From: Streptomyces chartreusis
GTDB lineage: Bacteria > Actinomycetota > Actinomycetes > Streptomycetales > Streptomycetaceae
DNA: 64,000 bases
Assembly (NCBI RefSeq): GCF_008704715.1
Contig: NZ_CP023689.1
Span: 5,704,001 to 5,768,000 of the forward strand
Direction of reading: 5' to 3'
Shown in pieces: positions 22,274-31,170 of the stretch; the first letter of the stretch is position 1; each line of letters starts with the position of its first letter. The notes below the pieces were generated by a model. The model ran no database searches. It was not told the origin of the DNA and worked only from the letters and a program-made list of their open reading frames with translations. The position numbers were made by a program, and so were the translations under genes.

Positions 22274-24373
22274 ATGAGCGACATGATCACCCCGGACCTG
22301 GTCGACCTCGACCTGTCCGCCGGGACCAAGGAAGCGGCGGCTCGCGCCCTCGCCGAGCGCATGGTGGCCAAGGGCCGGGTGACCGACCTGGAGGGCTTCC
22401 TCGCCGACGTGGCCGCCCGTGAGGCGCAGATGCCCACCGGCCTCGACGGCGGCATCGGCATCCCGCACTGCCGCAGCGAGCACGTCACCGAGCCGACGCT
22501 GGCCTTCGGGCGCAGCGCCGCCGGCATCGACTTCGGCGCGACGGACGGCCCGGCCGACCTGATCTTCCTGATCGCCGCTCCCGCGGGCGCCGACGACGCC
22601 CATCTGACGATCCTGTCCGCACTGGCCCGGCAGCTGATGAACAGCGAGTTCACGGACGCGCTGCGGTCGGTGGGGGACCCGGCGTCGGCGGCGGCACTGA
22701 TCCGGGGCGAGGAGCCCCCGGCGGCCGCCGCTCCTTCCGAAGACTCCGTGGCGTCGTCGGTGGCGGCCTCCGCCGACGCCGCCACGGACACGACGGCCCC
22801 GGTGCCGGGAGCGCGCACCGAGGGCGTGAACGCCCCGGCGCCGGGCGCCCCGGCCGAGGCGCCCGCCGACGCCGAGCGCCCCTTCCGGATCGTCGCCGTC
22901 ACCTCCTGCCCGACCGGCATCGCCCACACCTACATGGCGGCCGAGTCGCTGGAGAACGCGGGCCGTGAGGCGGGCGTCGAACTCGTCGTCGAGACGCAGG
23001 GCTCGGCCGGCTTCACCCGGCTCGACCCGGCCGTCATCGCGGCGGCGGACGGCGTGATCTTCGCCCACGACGTGGCCGTACGCGAGAAGGACCGGTTCGC
23101 CGGCAAGCCCACCGTCGACGTCGGCGTGAAGGCGGGCATCAACCGCCCGGCCGCCCTCATCGCCGAGGTCCGTGCCAAGGCCGAGCGCGGCGAGGCCACG
23201 GCGGCCGCCCGGCCCGGCACTCCGGTGGAGCGCGCGGGCGAGCCCGGCGAGGGCTACGGCACCAAGCTGCGCAAGTGGCTGATGTCCGGCGTGAGTTACA
23301 TGGTCCCGTTCGTCGCCGCCGGCGGTCTGCTGATCGCCCTCGGCTTCGCGATCGGCGGCTACCAGATCAACGAGGCCAAGTCGGTCACCGAGCACTTCGA
23401 CTGGGGGCAGGTCGACAGCTGGGGCGCGCTGCTGTTCCAGATCGGCGCGGCGGCCTTCGGCTTCCTCGTCCCGGTCCTCGCCGGCTACATCGCCTACGGC
23501 ATGGCCGACCGGCCGGGTCTCGTGCCCGGCTTCGTCGGCGGTGCGATCTCGGTGACGATCGGCGCCGGGTTCCTCGGCGGTCTGGTCGCCGGTCTGATCG
23601 CCGGTGGTGTCGTCCTCGCCATCCAGCGCATCGACATCCCACCGGTGCTGCGCGGCATCATGCCGGTGGTGGTGATCCCGCTGGTGTCCTCGGCGGTCGT
23701 CGGCTTCCTGATGTTCGTGGTGATCGGCAAGCCGATCTCCGAGGCGCAGAAGGCCATGACGGACTGGCTGAACGGCCTCTCGGGCACCAACGCCGTCCTC
23801 CTCGGCGTCCTCCTCGGCCTGATGATGTGCTTCGACCTCGGCGGTCCGGTCAACAAGGTGGCGTACACCTTCGCGACGGCCGGCATCTCGGTCGCGGCGC
23901 CCAGCGACTCCGCGATGAAGATCATGGCCGCCGTGATGGCCGCCGGCATGGTCCCGCCGCTCGGCATGGCCCTGGCCACCACCATCCGCAAGAGGCTGTT
24001 CACCACCGCCGAGCGCGAGAACGGCAAGGCGGCCTGGGTGCTGGGCGCCTCCTTCATCTCCGAGGGCGCGATCCCGTTCGCGGCGGCCGACCCGCTGCGC
24101 GTGATCCCCGCCTCCATGGCGGGCGGCGCCGTCACCGGCGCGCTGACGATGGCCTTCGGCTCGACCCTGCGCGCCCCGCACGGCGGCATCTGGGTCACCT
24201 TCCTGATCGGCAAGCCGTTCCTCTACCTGCTGGCCATCGCGGCCGGTACGGCGGTCACGGCGGGCCTGGTCATCGTGCTGAAGGGCATGCGCGGGACGGC
24301 CCCGGACGGCACCCCGGCCGCGGAGTCCCCGGCGGCCGCCACCGCGGAGGCGAAGCAGCCGGTGGCGGCGTAG
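22274..24373 (+). CDS. fruA: Fructose-specific PTS enzyme IIABC
   Basis: The 699-residue protein has three domains. EIIA (1-145) carries the phospho-His in GIGIPHCRSEH (His65). After an Ala/Pro-rich linker, EIIB (about 203-305) has the phospho-Cys in VTSCPTGIAHTYMAAE (Cys212). The EIIC permease follows from about 330 with some nine to ten helices. It takes up fructose and delivers fructose-1-phosphate to FruK. GAAGGAG precedes the ATG. The 247 bp between fruK and fruA hold only a doubtful 84-codon frame. Confidence 0.95.
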   Translation: MSDMITPDLVDLDLSAGTKEAAARALAERMVAKGRVTDLEGFLADVAAREAQMPTGLDGGIGIPHCRSEHVTEPTLAFGRSAAGIDFGATDGPADLIFLIAAPAGADDAHLTILSALARQLMNSEFTDALRSVGDPASAAALIRGEEPPAAAAPSEDSVASSVAASADAATDTTAPVPGARTEGVNAPAPGAPAEAPADAERPFRIVAVTSCPTGIAHTYMAAESLENAGREAGVELVVETQGSAGFTRLDPAVIAAADGVIFAHDVAVREKDRFAGKPTVDVGVKAGINRPAALIAEVRAKAERGEATAAARPGTPVERAGEPGEGYGTKLRKWLMSGVSYMVPFVAAGGLLIALGFAIGGYQINEAKSVTEHFDWGQVDSWGALLFQIGAAAFGFLVPVLAGYIAYGMADRPGLVPGFVGGAISVTIGAGFLGGLVAGLIAGGVVLAIQRIDIPPVLRGIMPVVVIPLVSSAVVGFLMFVVIGKPISEAQKAMTDWLNGLSGTNAVLLGVLLGLMMCFDLGGPVNKVAYTFATAGISVAAPSDSAMKIMAAVMAAGMVPPLGMALATTIRKRLFTTAERENGKAAWVLGASFISEGAIPFAAADPLRVIPASMAGGAVTGALTMAFGSTLRAPHGGIWVTFLIGKPFLYLLAIAAGTAVTAGLVIVLKGMRGTAPDGTPAAESPAAATAEAKQPVAA

Positions 24374-24446
24374 CCCGCCCCGGGACGAGCCGACCGCTTG
24401 TCCCTTTCGGGCGCTGTGAGTTGTTCACGGCACCTGCGATATACGT

Positions 24447-24476
24447 CACGGTCCGGGCCAATAGGCCCGGACCGTG
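24447..24476 (+). terminator. Terminator hairpin of the fructose operon
   Basis: CACGGTCCGGGCC and GGCCCGGACCGTG form a perfect 13-bp stem with an AATA loop, 74 bp after fruA. The next start codon is only 16 bases further on, so the hairpin may also affect expression of the small gene. Confidence 0.75.
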
Positions 24477-24492
24477 GTGTCTACTGGGGCGC

Positions 24493-24747
24493 ATGCCAGA
24501 AAATGTCTCGGTCCTCCAGCTGCTGGGCCCTGTCGTCCTGGCCCTGGCGGCCGTGCTCTGGGTGATGGGACTCGTCCGCCTCCTGCGCCGCAACCGCCCC
24601 GAGGTGACCCCCTGGCAGGCCGACCCGATGCTCCCGGGGCTCCCGCACCAGCGGCAGACCGCCCCGGCACTGGAGGCCGTCGAGCTCACCCCGGCGGAAC
24701 GGGACGCCTTCGCGGGCCTGGTGCGCCGGCTCGGCGACGGCCACTGA
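24493..24747 (+). CDS. Small single-pass membrane protein, unknown function
   Basis: The 84-residue product has one N-terminal transmembrane helix (about 8-30: LLGPVVLALAAVLWVMGLV) followed by a basic stop-transfer stretch and a hydrophilic tail with LTPAERDAFAGLVRRLG. GGGG lies five bases before the ATG at 24493. It starts directly after the fructose operon terminator. I do not recognise a family. Confidence 0.65.
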   Translation: MPENVSVLQLLGPVVLALAAVLWVMGLVRLLRRNRPEVTPWQADPMLPGLPHQRQTAPALEAVELTPAERDAFAGLVRRLGDGH

Positions 24748-24810
24748 CCGGCCGCACCCCTTCAACAGCCGCACCGCCTCAACCGGCGCTCCACCGATGC
24801 CGCTTCGGCG

Positions 24811-25557
24811 CTACGAGACCTGAGCCGCCCGCCGCTCCATCGCGTCCCGCGCCGCTTCCTCGGTGACGTACACCTCGCACATGTGCCGCCCGTCCGGCGT
24901 CGCCGTGTGCTCGACCTCCCAGAGGGAGACCTCCTCGCCGTCGCGCAGCAGGAAGGCGTGCTCGTAGAGCGAGAAGCAGAGCCCGGCGCGGCCCGCACGG
25001 CACGGGCGTCCGAACGCCTGCGTGATCTGGTGCGCGAACGCCGTGGTCAGCAGCGTGGCCGTCTCCGTGCCAGGCCGGTCGGCGTTCTCCGCCCGGCGCA
25101 GCAGCCTGCGCGCGTGGTCCGCCGAGTCGTCCGGCACGTAAGCGTGCCGGGGCGTGGGTATCGGCGACAGCTGCACCGTCACCGGCAGTTCGAAGTCCGG
25201 CGCGTCCGGCGGCAGCGGCAGCCGCGCGGTCGCGGCGCGCAGCTCCTCCTCGTCCGCGTACACCTCGTGCTGCGGCTCGCGGCCGCGCGCGGTGTTGTGG
25301 ACGAGCTCCCACAGGGTGAGCGCCGAGCCGTCCGCGAGCAGCCAGGTGTGCCGGTACGTCTCGCGGTGCAGCCCCGCGCTGTGGTGCGCGGAGTGCAGCG
25401 AGCTGTCGTGGGCCAGCGCGCAGTCGAGCCGCCGTATCGCCTCGTCGGGCAACTCGAATGAATTCAGGGCACGGCCGAGGAGTCGCGCGAGATGCTCCTC
25501 CGGAGACTCCGCCGACTCGGGTGGTTCGTACGCTGCCGTCTCGTACGGAACGCTCAA
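24811..25557 (-). CDS. DUF6227-like conserved protein
   Basis: The 248-residue protein contains two related halves, each with a helix-rich part, an HxxxL(L)DG strand turn and SLWE/TLWE: TWLLADGSALTLWELVH followed later by AFLLRDGEEVSLWEVEH. Both halves end in EVY-x3-EE. This internal duplication and the sequence fit the streptomycete family DUF6227. It is likely cytoplasmic. It is convergent with the small membrane gene and co-oriented with the L,D-transpeptidase gene behind it. Confidence 0.8.
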   Translation of the reverse strand: MSVPYETAAYEPPESAESPEEHLARLLGRALNSFELPDEAIRRLDCALAHDSSLHSAHHSAGLHRETYRHTWLLADGSALTLWELVHNTARGREPQHEVYADEEELRAATARLPLPPDAPDFELPVTVQLSPIPTPRHAYVPDDSADHARRLLRRAENADRPGTETATLLTTAFAHQITQAFGRPCRAGRAGLCFSLYEHAFLLRDGEEVSLWEVEHTATPDGRHMCEVYVTEEAARDAMERRAAQVS

Positions 25558-25657
25558 GGTTTCTCCCGGCGTTGCTGCATGTCACCTTGTGGGTGCATAC
25601 CGTAGCCCCTCGGTCGGACATCATGTCCGGGAACCGAGAAAACGTACGTCCGGTAAA

Positions 25658-25694
25658 ACGCGCGGGCCGCACGAGAAGTTCCCGCGCGGCCCGA
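25658..25694 (-). terminator. Hairpin downstream of the L,D-transpeptidase gene
   Basis: CGGGCCGC and GCGGCCCG form an 8-bp stem between the transpeptidase stop and the DUF6227 gene, both read leftwards. It probably separates the two transcripts. Confidence 0.4.
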
Positions 25695-25746
25695 CGAACT
25701 GTCAAGAATCCCTGCTCGGACGGTACTTCGGTGGATCACACGGTGA

Positions 25747-26979
25747 TCACGCGGCGCTGCCGGTGACCCACTCGCTCCACGCCATGTTCCAGCCGTTGAG
25801 GCCGTTGTCCGGCGTCACGGTCTTGTCGGGGGAGTTCTTGACGATCACGACGTCACCGACCGTCGAGTTCTCGAAGAACCACTTGGAGGGCGTGTCCCCC
25901 TGTCCGCCCTGCACGTCCTGGAGGCCGACGCAGCCGTGGCTGGTGCCCTGGCGGCCGAAGGGCGGGTTGCCCTTGTTGTACCAGTAGTTGCCGTGGATGA
26001 AGGTCCCCGACTGCGTCAGCCGCATCGCGTGCGGCACGTCCGGGATGTCGTACGCGTTGGCGAGGCCGACGGTCCGGCTGTCCATCCGCAGTTTCTCGAA
26101 CTTCTCGGTGATCACCATCTGCCCGTTGTACGTGGTGAACTCCGAGCTGCCCGCCGAGATCGGCACCGACTTGAGCGTCTTTCCGTCCCGCACGACCGTC
26201 ATCGTCTGCGTGTCGACGTCGACCGTGGAGACCTGCGAGTGGCCGATGGTGAAGGTGACCGTCTTCTTCTGCACGCCGTAGACGCCGTTCGCGCCCTCGA
26301 CGCCGTCCAGGTCGATCTTCATCGTGACCTTGGAGCCGGCCTTCCAGTACTCCTCGGGCCGGAAGTCGAGCCGCTGCTCGCCGAACCAGTGCCCGACCAC
26401 CTTCTGCCCGCTGGAGGAGGAGACGGTGATGTGCGACTGGACGGCCTTCTTGTCGCCGATCGCCTTGTCGAAGTTGAACGACACCGGCATCCCGACGCCG
26501 ACCGTGGTGCCGTCGTCGGGCGTGTACGTCCCGATGAAGCTGTTGGCCGAGGAGACGGTGGTGAAGGTGGAGTCGGCGGCGGTGCTGCGCCCGTCGCCGT
26601 CCTTCGCGGTGGCCGCTATGCGGTACTTCGTCCCGCGCTCAAGCTGCTCCTTCGGCTTCCAGGCGCCCCCGTCGGCGGTCAGGGAGCCCGGCACGGCCTG
26701 CCCGCTCTCCGCCACCGTCATCTTCACCTCGGTCAGCTTGCCGTCGCTGACCTTCACGCCGGTCGAGTTGATCGACGCCCCGTTCGAGCCGTCCTTCGCC
26801 GAGATCTCGATCGTCGCGGCGGACGACTTGGAGTCCTTGCCGGCCTTGTCGTCGTTGTCGGCGTTGGCGCTGCCACCGCAGGCGGTGAGCGTCAGGGCGC
26901 CGATCATCAGGGCGGCACAGGCCCCCAGTGCGCGCCGCGCTGCTATGTCCGGCGTTGTCAAGGTCTGCTCCATCTTCAT
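25747..26979 (-). CDS. L,D-transpeptidase lipoprotein (YkuD)
   Basis: The 410-residue precursor has a lipoprotein signal with lipobox LTAC (Cys34). Two Ig-like beta domains (about 55-260) precede a YkuD catalytic domain with HGNYWYNKGNPPFGRQG and SHGCVGL (catalytic Cys350). Such enzymes make 3-3 peptide crosslinks in peptidoglycan or attach proteins to it, and act outside the membrane. The layout matches the multi-domain mycobacterial Ldt lipoproteins. The ATG at 26979 precedes the basic signal region; the next ATG at 26973 is equally possible. Confidence 0.92.
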   Translation of the reverse strand: MKMEQTLTTPDIAARRALGACAALMIGALTLTACGGSANADNDDKAGKDSKSSAATIEISAKDGSNGASINSTGVKVSDGKLTEVKMTVAESGQAVPGSLTADGGAWKPKEQLERGTKYRIAATAKDGDGRSTAADSTFTTVSSANSFIGTYTPDDGTTVGVGMPVSFNFDKAIGDKKAVQSHITVSSSSGQKVVGHWFGEQRLDFRPEEYWKAGSKVTMKIDLDGVEGANGVYGVQKKTVTFTIGHSQVSTVDVDTQTMTVVRDGKTLKSVPISAGSSEFTTYNGQMVITEKFEKLRMDSRTVGLANAYDIPDVPHAMRLTQSGTFIHGNYWYNKGNPPFGRQGTSHGCVGLQDVQGGQGDTPSKWFFENSTVGDVVIVKNSPDKTVTPDNGLNGWNMAWSEWVTGSAA

Positions 26980-27141
26980 GCGATCTGCGGGATGCGTTCC
27001 GTTCCAGGGGGGAAGAGGTGACTGCCCCCGGACCGGGTTCCCAGCGTTCGCGGTGAATGCAGTCACGTGACAGAACCGCGACAATCGCCGACACGCAGCA
27101 GCGGGGGAGGGGCCGCCGGCCGGCCCCACCACCGCGGATCC

Positions 27142-28170
27142 CTACGCCTCCCCGTACAACTCCCCGTAGGACGGCCACAGTCCACCCGGTCCGTCCACCG
27201 ACTCTGCCGCGCGCAGGGCCCGCACGATCGCCCGGGTCACCGCGTCCGCGCCCGCCGCGAGGATCTCGTTCAGCGCGAGCGGATGCCCGGCGTCGAGCGG
27301 GCGCTCCCCGGTGGCCATCGCGAACACGGTGTCCCCGTCGTTGAGCAGATGCACCGGCCGCACGGCCCGCGCGATGCCGTCGTGCGCCGTGCCGGCCAGC
27401 TTCTGCGCCTGTGCCTTCGACAGGTCCGCGTCGGTGGCGACCACGGCGAGCGTGGTGTTCAGCGGGGGCGGCGCGTTCTTCGCCGCGATCTCGGTGAGCC
27501 GCAGCCGCGCCGCCCGGTGGACGTCCTCCTCGGGATACCTCACCCGTCCCTGCAACAACTCCCCGTACAGCGCCCCGGTCTCGGGATCCACGGCCGACCC
27601 GGCCGCGTTGGCCACGACCAGCGCGGCCACCGTGATCCCCGAGTCGAGGACGGTGCTCGCGGTGCCGATCCCGCCCTTGACCGGACCGACGGTGGCCCCC
27701 GTGCCCGCGCCCACGCAGCCCTGCCGCACCGGGGCACCGGGTTCGCTCGCCGCGGCCGCCTCGACCGCCGCCCGGCCGGTTGCCGCGTCCGGCCGTGCCC
27801 GGAAGTCGCCGCCCCGCCCGAGGTCGAAGACACAGGCGGCGGGCACCACCGGCACGACGTGCGCCGGGTCCGCCCCCACCCGCACCCCACGCCGCTGCTC
27901 CTCGAGCCAGGCCATCACCCCGGACGCCGCGTCGAGTCCGTACGCGCTGCCGCCGGTCAGCACGATCGCCTCGACCTTCTGCACGAGGTTGCGCGGATCG
28001 AGGGCGTCCGTCTCCTTGGTGCCGGGCCCGCCGCCACGCACGTCCACGGCGGCGACGGCCCCGCCCTCGGGCGCGAGCACGACGGTCGTGCCGGTGAGCC
28101 AGCCACCCCCGGCCCGGGTCTCGTGCCCCACCCGCAGTCCGGCGACATCTGTCAGAGCGTCAACTGTCAT
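27142..28170 (-). CDS. P1 (DmpA)-family peptidase
   Basis: The 342-residue protein begins LTDVAGLRVGHET, has VLTGGSAYGLDAASGVM (about 70-87), GCVGAGTGATVGPVKGGIG and VVANAAGSAVD, where family members cleave themselves to expose the nucleophile. P1 peptidases of the DmpA/PepT-like group are N-terminal nucleophile aminopeptidases of uncertain natural substrate. The ATG is preceded by the LtrA gene on the same strand (48 bp), so the two may form an operon. Confidence 0.87.
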   Translation of the reverse strand: MTVDALTDVAGLRVGHETRAGGGWLTGTTVVLAPEGGAVAAVDVRGGGPGTKETDALDPRNLVQKVEAIVLTGGSAYGLDAASGVMAWLEEQRRGVRVGADPAHVVPVVPAACVFDLGRGGDFRARPDAATGRAAVEAAAASEPGAPVRQGCVGAGTGATVGPVKGGIGTASTVLDSGITVAALVVANAAGSAVDPETGALYGELLQGRVRYPEEDVHRAARLRLTEIAAKNAPPPLNTTLAVVATDADLSKAQAQKLAGTAHDGIARAVRPVHLLNDGDTVFAMATGERPLDAGHPLALNEILAAGADAVTRAIVRALRAAESVDGPGGLWPSYGELYGEA

Positions 28171-28218
28171 GGGGCCAGTCTCGTCCAGCCCCGCTCCCGC
28201 GCGGCGTCGTACCGGCGG

Positions 28219-29457
28219 TCAGGCCACCGGTGTTCTCGTCGCCGTCCCGCGGTCCTTGGGCGTCATGCGTGCCGACAGGGTCTCCCCGGTCACCACCGTG
28301 AGCGCCGAGACGATGCCGGCTGCCAGCACCCCCCAGTCGCCCAGGAACGTGCAGCAGATCACCAGCAGGGCCGCGGTCGGCAGCACCAGCTGCTGGGCGA
28401 TGCCCACCTTGAAGTAGCGCGAGTGCAGCAGCCAGACCGTGAGCAGATACAGGGCCGTCGGCAGGGTCACCGCGGCCGACGCGGCCAGCGTCGAGATGTG
28501 CGCCTTGCCCACGGTCTGCTCGACCGCCACCTCCAGCCCCGCGCCGATCGCGGCCGCCGAGGCGAAGACCACGTAGTGGCCGTAACCCCACAGGAACGCC
28601 TGCCTGTTGGATCTCAGATGACCGTGGATCGGCACCACGAAGTAGATCCACCACGCGGCGAAGATGATCAGCAGCCCACCGGCGGCGATCGGCAGCAGAT
28701 CGCCCAGGGCGTCGTTCTCGTCGATGCCGGTCTTCACCGCGACCGTGGCCGCCGCGATGGTCTCGCCGAGCACGATGATCGTGAACAGGCCGTACCGCTC
28801 GGCGATGTGGTGCGGGTGCCAGGAGGTGGGGTGCTCCCGCTCCGCGAACGGCGGCACGCACATCTCCAGGATCGCCATCGCCAGGAACCACCAGGGCCGG
28901 ACGTCCTCGGGCAGGACCACCAGGCCCACCCAGCCGATCTGACACAGCAGCACGCCGCCGGCGTACCGCAGGGCCATTCTCCGCTCCGGCCCCGAACTCG
29001 ACCGGGCCACCCGCAGCCACTGCCCCACCAGGGCGAGCCGCATGATCACATAGCCGATCAGCACCGCCAGGTACTCGTGGTCCTCGAACGCCCGGGAGAT
29101 CCCGGCCGCCAGGACGAGCACACCGGCGATCTGGAGCAGGGTGACGACGCGGTACAGCACGTCGTCGTTGTCGTAGGCCGAGGCGAACCAGGTGAAGTTC
29201 ATCCAGGCCCACCAGATGGCGAAGAAGACCATCGCGTAGTTGAGGATCCCCTCGCCCGCGTGGCTCTCGGCGACCGAGTGCACCAGCTCGATGCCGGCCT
29301 GGGCGATGGCCACGACGAAACACAGGTCGAAGAAGAGCTCCAGCGGAGTGGCGACCCTGTGGGTCTCACCACGGCCACGGGCACTGAGCCTGCGCAACGG
29401 GCGTCGGCGTCCCTGGGGGCGGGGCGAGTCCGGCGCGGGAGTGGAACTGGACGTCAT
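28219..29457 (-). CDS. Low temperature requirement protein A (LtrA) family membrane protein
   Basis: The 412-residue protein has an Arg-rich N-terminus and about 10-11 transmembrane helices. LtrA signatures are LELFFDLCFVVAIAQ near the start, WWAWMNFTWFASAYDNDD and HHIAERYGLFTIIVLGETI. The family was named in Listeria for growth in the cold; its biochemical role is not settled. The ATG at 29457 has no clear ribosome site, so the transcript may be leaderless. It is upstream of and co-oriented with the P1 peptidase gene. Confidence 0.9.
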   Translation of the reverse strand: MTSSSTPAPDSPRPQGRRRPLRRLSARGRGETHRVATPLELFFDLCFVVAIAQAGIELVHSVAESHAGEGILNYAMVFFAIWWAWMNFTWFASAYDNDDVLYRVVTLLQIAGVLVLAAGISRAFEDHEYLAVLIGYVIMRLALVGQWLRVARSSSGPERRMALRYAGGVLLCQIGWVGLVVLPEDVRPWWFLAMAILEMCVPPFAEREHPTSWHPHHIAERYGLFTIIVLGETIAAATVAVKTGIDENDALGDLLPIAAGGLLIIFAAWWIYFVVPIHGHLRSNRQAFLWGYGHYVVFASAAAIGAGLEVAVEQTVGKAHISTLAASAAVTLPTALYLLTVWLLHSRYFKVGIAQQLVLPTAALLVICCTFLGDWGVLAAGIVSALTVVTGETLSARMTPKDRGTATRTPVA

Positions 29458-29602
29458 GGGGACAAGCAGAGCAGATGGAGCGGGGAATTTCTCCCGTAGG
29501 GGATCACCCGCGTGCGGGGGAGGGGAGCCGTCCGCCAGGCGCCCGCCGCCGGGGGCGCCGTCGGCGCGAGGGCCGTCCCCGTCGGGGCCGTACCCTGGTC
29601 GC

Positions 29603-29788
29603 ATGAGCACCGCCCCCGACGCCGTCCCCGAGCAGCCCGAGCCGAAGGCCGCGCTGGTCTTCGACGACCCGCTGGACCAGCAGTCCTCGGACGACACGGA
29701 CCGTGGGTGGGGCGACCGGCAGGGCGGCGGCGACAGCGCGGCCGACCTGAAGCGGTTCCTCGACGAGAAGCCGCCCCACCACATCTGA
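29603..29788 (+). CDS. Small acidic hypothetical protein
   Basis: The 61-residue product is hydrophilic and Asp-rich, with ALVFDDPLDQQSSDDTDRGW in the middle and DLKRFLDEKPPHH at the end. It is compact, conserved-looking, and fits exactly between the LtrA and MscL genes; many streptomycetes have a similar small gene at this place as far as I recall. No domain can be named. Confidence 0.55.
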   Translation: MSTAPDAVPEQPEPKAALVFDDPLDQQSSDDTDRGWGDRQGGGDSAADLKRFLDEKPPHHI

Positions 29789-29792
29789 GCCG

Positions 29793-30251
29793 TTACCGCT
29801 CGTCGTGCCCCGAGCCGCGCTGGGCGACCAGCGCGTCGCGGATCTCCTTCAGCACCTCCAGCTCGGTCACCTCGATGACCTCGTGCGTGCTCTCCTTCGC
29901 CTTGCGGCGGGCCTCCACGCGGGCCAGGTACTTCGCCATGGGCAGGACCATCAGGAAGTAGACGACGGCCGCGGTGATCACGAAGCTGAGGGTCGCGCCG
30001 AGCACCGATCCCCACAGGATCTGGATGCCCTCCTCGCCCTTGCAGGACGAGCTCAGGCACGAACTGTAGTGATCGAGGTTCTTGGTGCCGATCGCTCCGA
30101 CCAGCGGATTGATCACGCCCTTCACCACCGCGGTCACGATGTTGGTGAAGGCGGCACCGATCACCACCGCGACCGCCAGGTCGACGACGTTTCCGCGCAT
30201 CAGGAAAGCCTTGAAGCCCTCCCAGACGCTCGGTCCCTTGTTCTCGCTCAC
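29793..30251 (-). CDS. mscL: Large-conductance mechanosensitive channel
   Basis: The 152-residue protein has the MscL signature FLMRGNVVDLAVAVVIGAAF at the first helix, IVTAVVKGVINPLVGAI after it, a periplasmic loop with two cysteines, the second helix (VITAAVVYFLMVLP) and a charged C-terminal bundle. It opens under membrane tension to release solutes on hypo-osmotic shock. The GTG at 30251 (VSENKG) has AGGGG ten bases upstream; a GTG eight codons earlier is less likely. Confidence 0.94.
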   Translation of the reverse strand: MSENKGPSVWEGFKAFLMRGNVVDLAVAVVIGAAFTNIVTAVVKGVINPLVGAIGTKNLDHYSSCLSSSCKGEEGIQILWGSVLGATLSFVITAAVVYFLMVLPMAKYLARVEARRKAKESTHEVIEVTELEVLKEIRDALVAQRGSGHDER

Positions 30252-30380
30252 TTCCGAGCCACCCCTCGCACACACAGCTTGTGGAACAGACCGCTCCGCA
30301 ACCTACGTCAGCGCTCGGCCGTCCTGTCCAATCGGTCCCCTCCATCGAGCGACTTGACAGCGGGTCGCGCTTGATCGGGC

Positions 30381-30971
30381 TCAGCACACTGTCACCGCCA
30401 GCCGGGCCGTCGCGCTCGCTCCGGCGAGGCGGGCCGCCGTGGCACGCGGCACCGACAGCACGACCAGCGCCCCGCTCTCCACAGCCGCGTCCAGCGGCTC
30501 CGGCACCTTCGTCACCCGCGCCCCGCGCGCGACCACCCGCGCGTCACCGCCCGTCGCGGTCTCCTGCGCGGCGATCACATCGACACGGTCGCCGGGCCGC
30601 AGCAGCCGCACGGTGGCCCCGTCGGCGATCCGCACCGGCGCGGACACCCGCTCGACGGCCCGGTGCTGGCGTACCGGTTCCGCCGCCGGATGCCCCCGCG
30701 CCCCGTCGGCCTCCCGCGGCCCCGCCGCGACGAGCGCCGCCGCGGTCACGGCGAGCCCGGCCGCGAGGGCCCGCCTGCGGTGCCGCACGAGCCGGCGCAG
30801 CCGATGCCGCCCGCCCCGCACCCGTACCGGAGCGAAGTGCGGCACCTCGCAGGTGGCCGGGGCGTCGGTGCCCGGCGGCAGGGGCGCGCGCGGGGAAGAG
30901 TGGGAAGGGAACGGCGGAGCAACGGACACGGGGACCACCACCTGCGACGACGGAACGGCTTGCCCGCTCAC
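30381..30971 (-). CDS. SAF-domain (CpaB/RcpC-like) membrane-anchored protein
   Basis: The 196-residue product has a basic cytoplasmic part, one transmembrane helix (ALAAGLAVTAAALVAAG) and an outer domain with RVSAPVRIADGATVRLLRPGDRVDVIA seen in parts, which is the RcpC/CpaB SAF pattern, then VTKVPEP and a strand-rich end. CpaB proteins work in Flp/Tad pilus assembly, but no pilus genes are nearby, so the role is open. The GTG at 30971 is the most sensible start; no strong ribosome site is visible. Confidence 0.75.
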   Translation of the reverse strand: MSGQAVPSSQVVVPVSVAPPFPSHSSPRAPLPPGTDAPATCEVPHFAPVRVRGGRHRLRRLVRHRRRALAAGLAVTAAALVAAGPREADGARGHPAAEPVRQHRAVERVSAPVRIADGATVRLLRPGDRVDVIAAQETATGGDARVVARGARVTKVPEPLDAAVESGALVVLSVPRATAARLAGASATARLAVTVC

Positions 30972-31092
30972 GATGAGCCATCGCGCCGCCGCCCGCCGGG
31001 CCCTGTGGACGACCGGCCGGCTGTGGAAAACTCCCCCACCCGAACGAGACGTTCCACCGGACCGAGACCCGGCCGGGCCCGCGTTCAGAGGC

Positions 31093-31134
31093 CCCAGAAG
31101 GCGAGGCCCCGGTCCCAGAAGGCGAGGCCCCGGC
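31093..31134. repeat. Two tandem 21-bp units
   Basis: CCCAGAAGGCGAGGCCCCGG plus one base occurs twice in a row, at 31093-31113 and 31114-31134. It is in the spacer between the SAF-domain and mtnP genes, close to the mtnP stop. Confidence 0.7.
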
Positions 31135-31170
31135 TCCAGCCGCGCCCCGCTCCGAGGCACCCCGCGCCCG

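Noticed and set aside
22023..22277. 84-codon frame overlapping the fruK stop (ATGA)
   Set aside because: Composition is Pro/Ala/Arg-rich with no domain, and the frame ends just inside fruA. The overlap alone is not enough; it is probably a chance frame in GC-rich spacer.
27067..29499. 810-codon open frame across the P1 peptidase and LtrA genes
   Set aside because: It is antisense to two well-supported genes and has only low-complexity Arg/His/Gln-rich sequence.
29458..30387. Upstream extension of the LtrA frame to a 722-codon protein
   Set aside because: The extension runs antisense or out of frame through mscL and the small gene at 29603. LtrA homology starts only after 29457.
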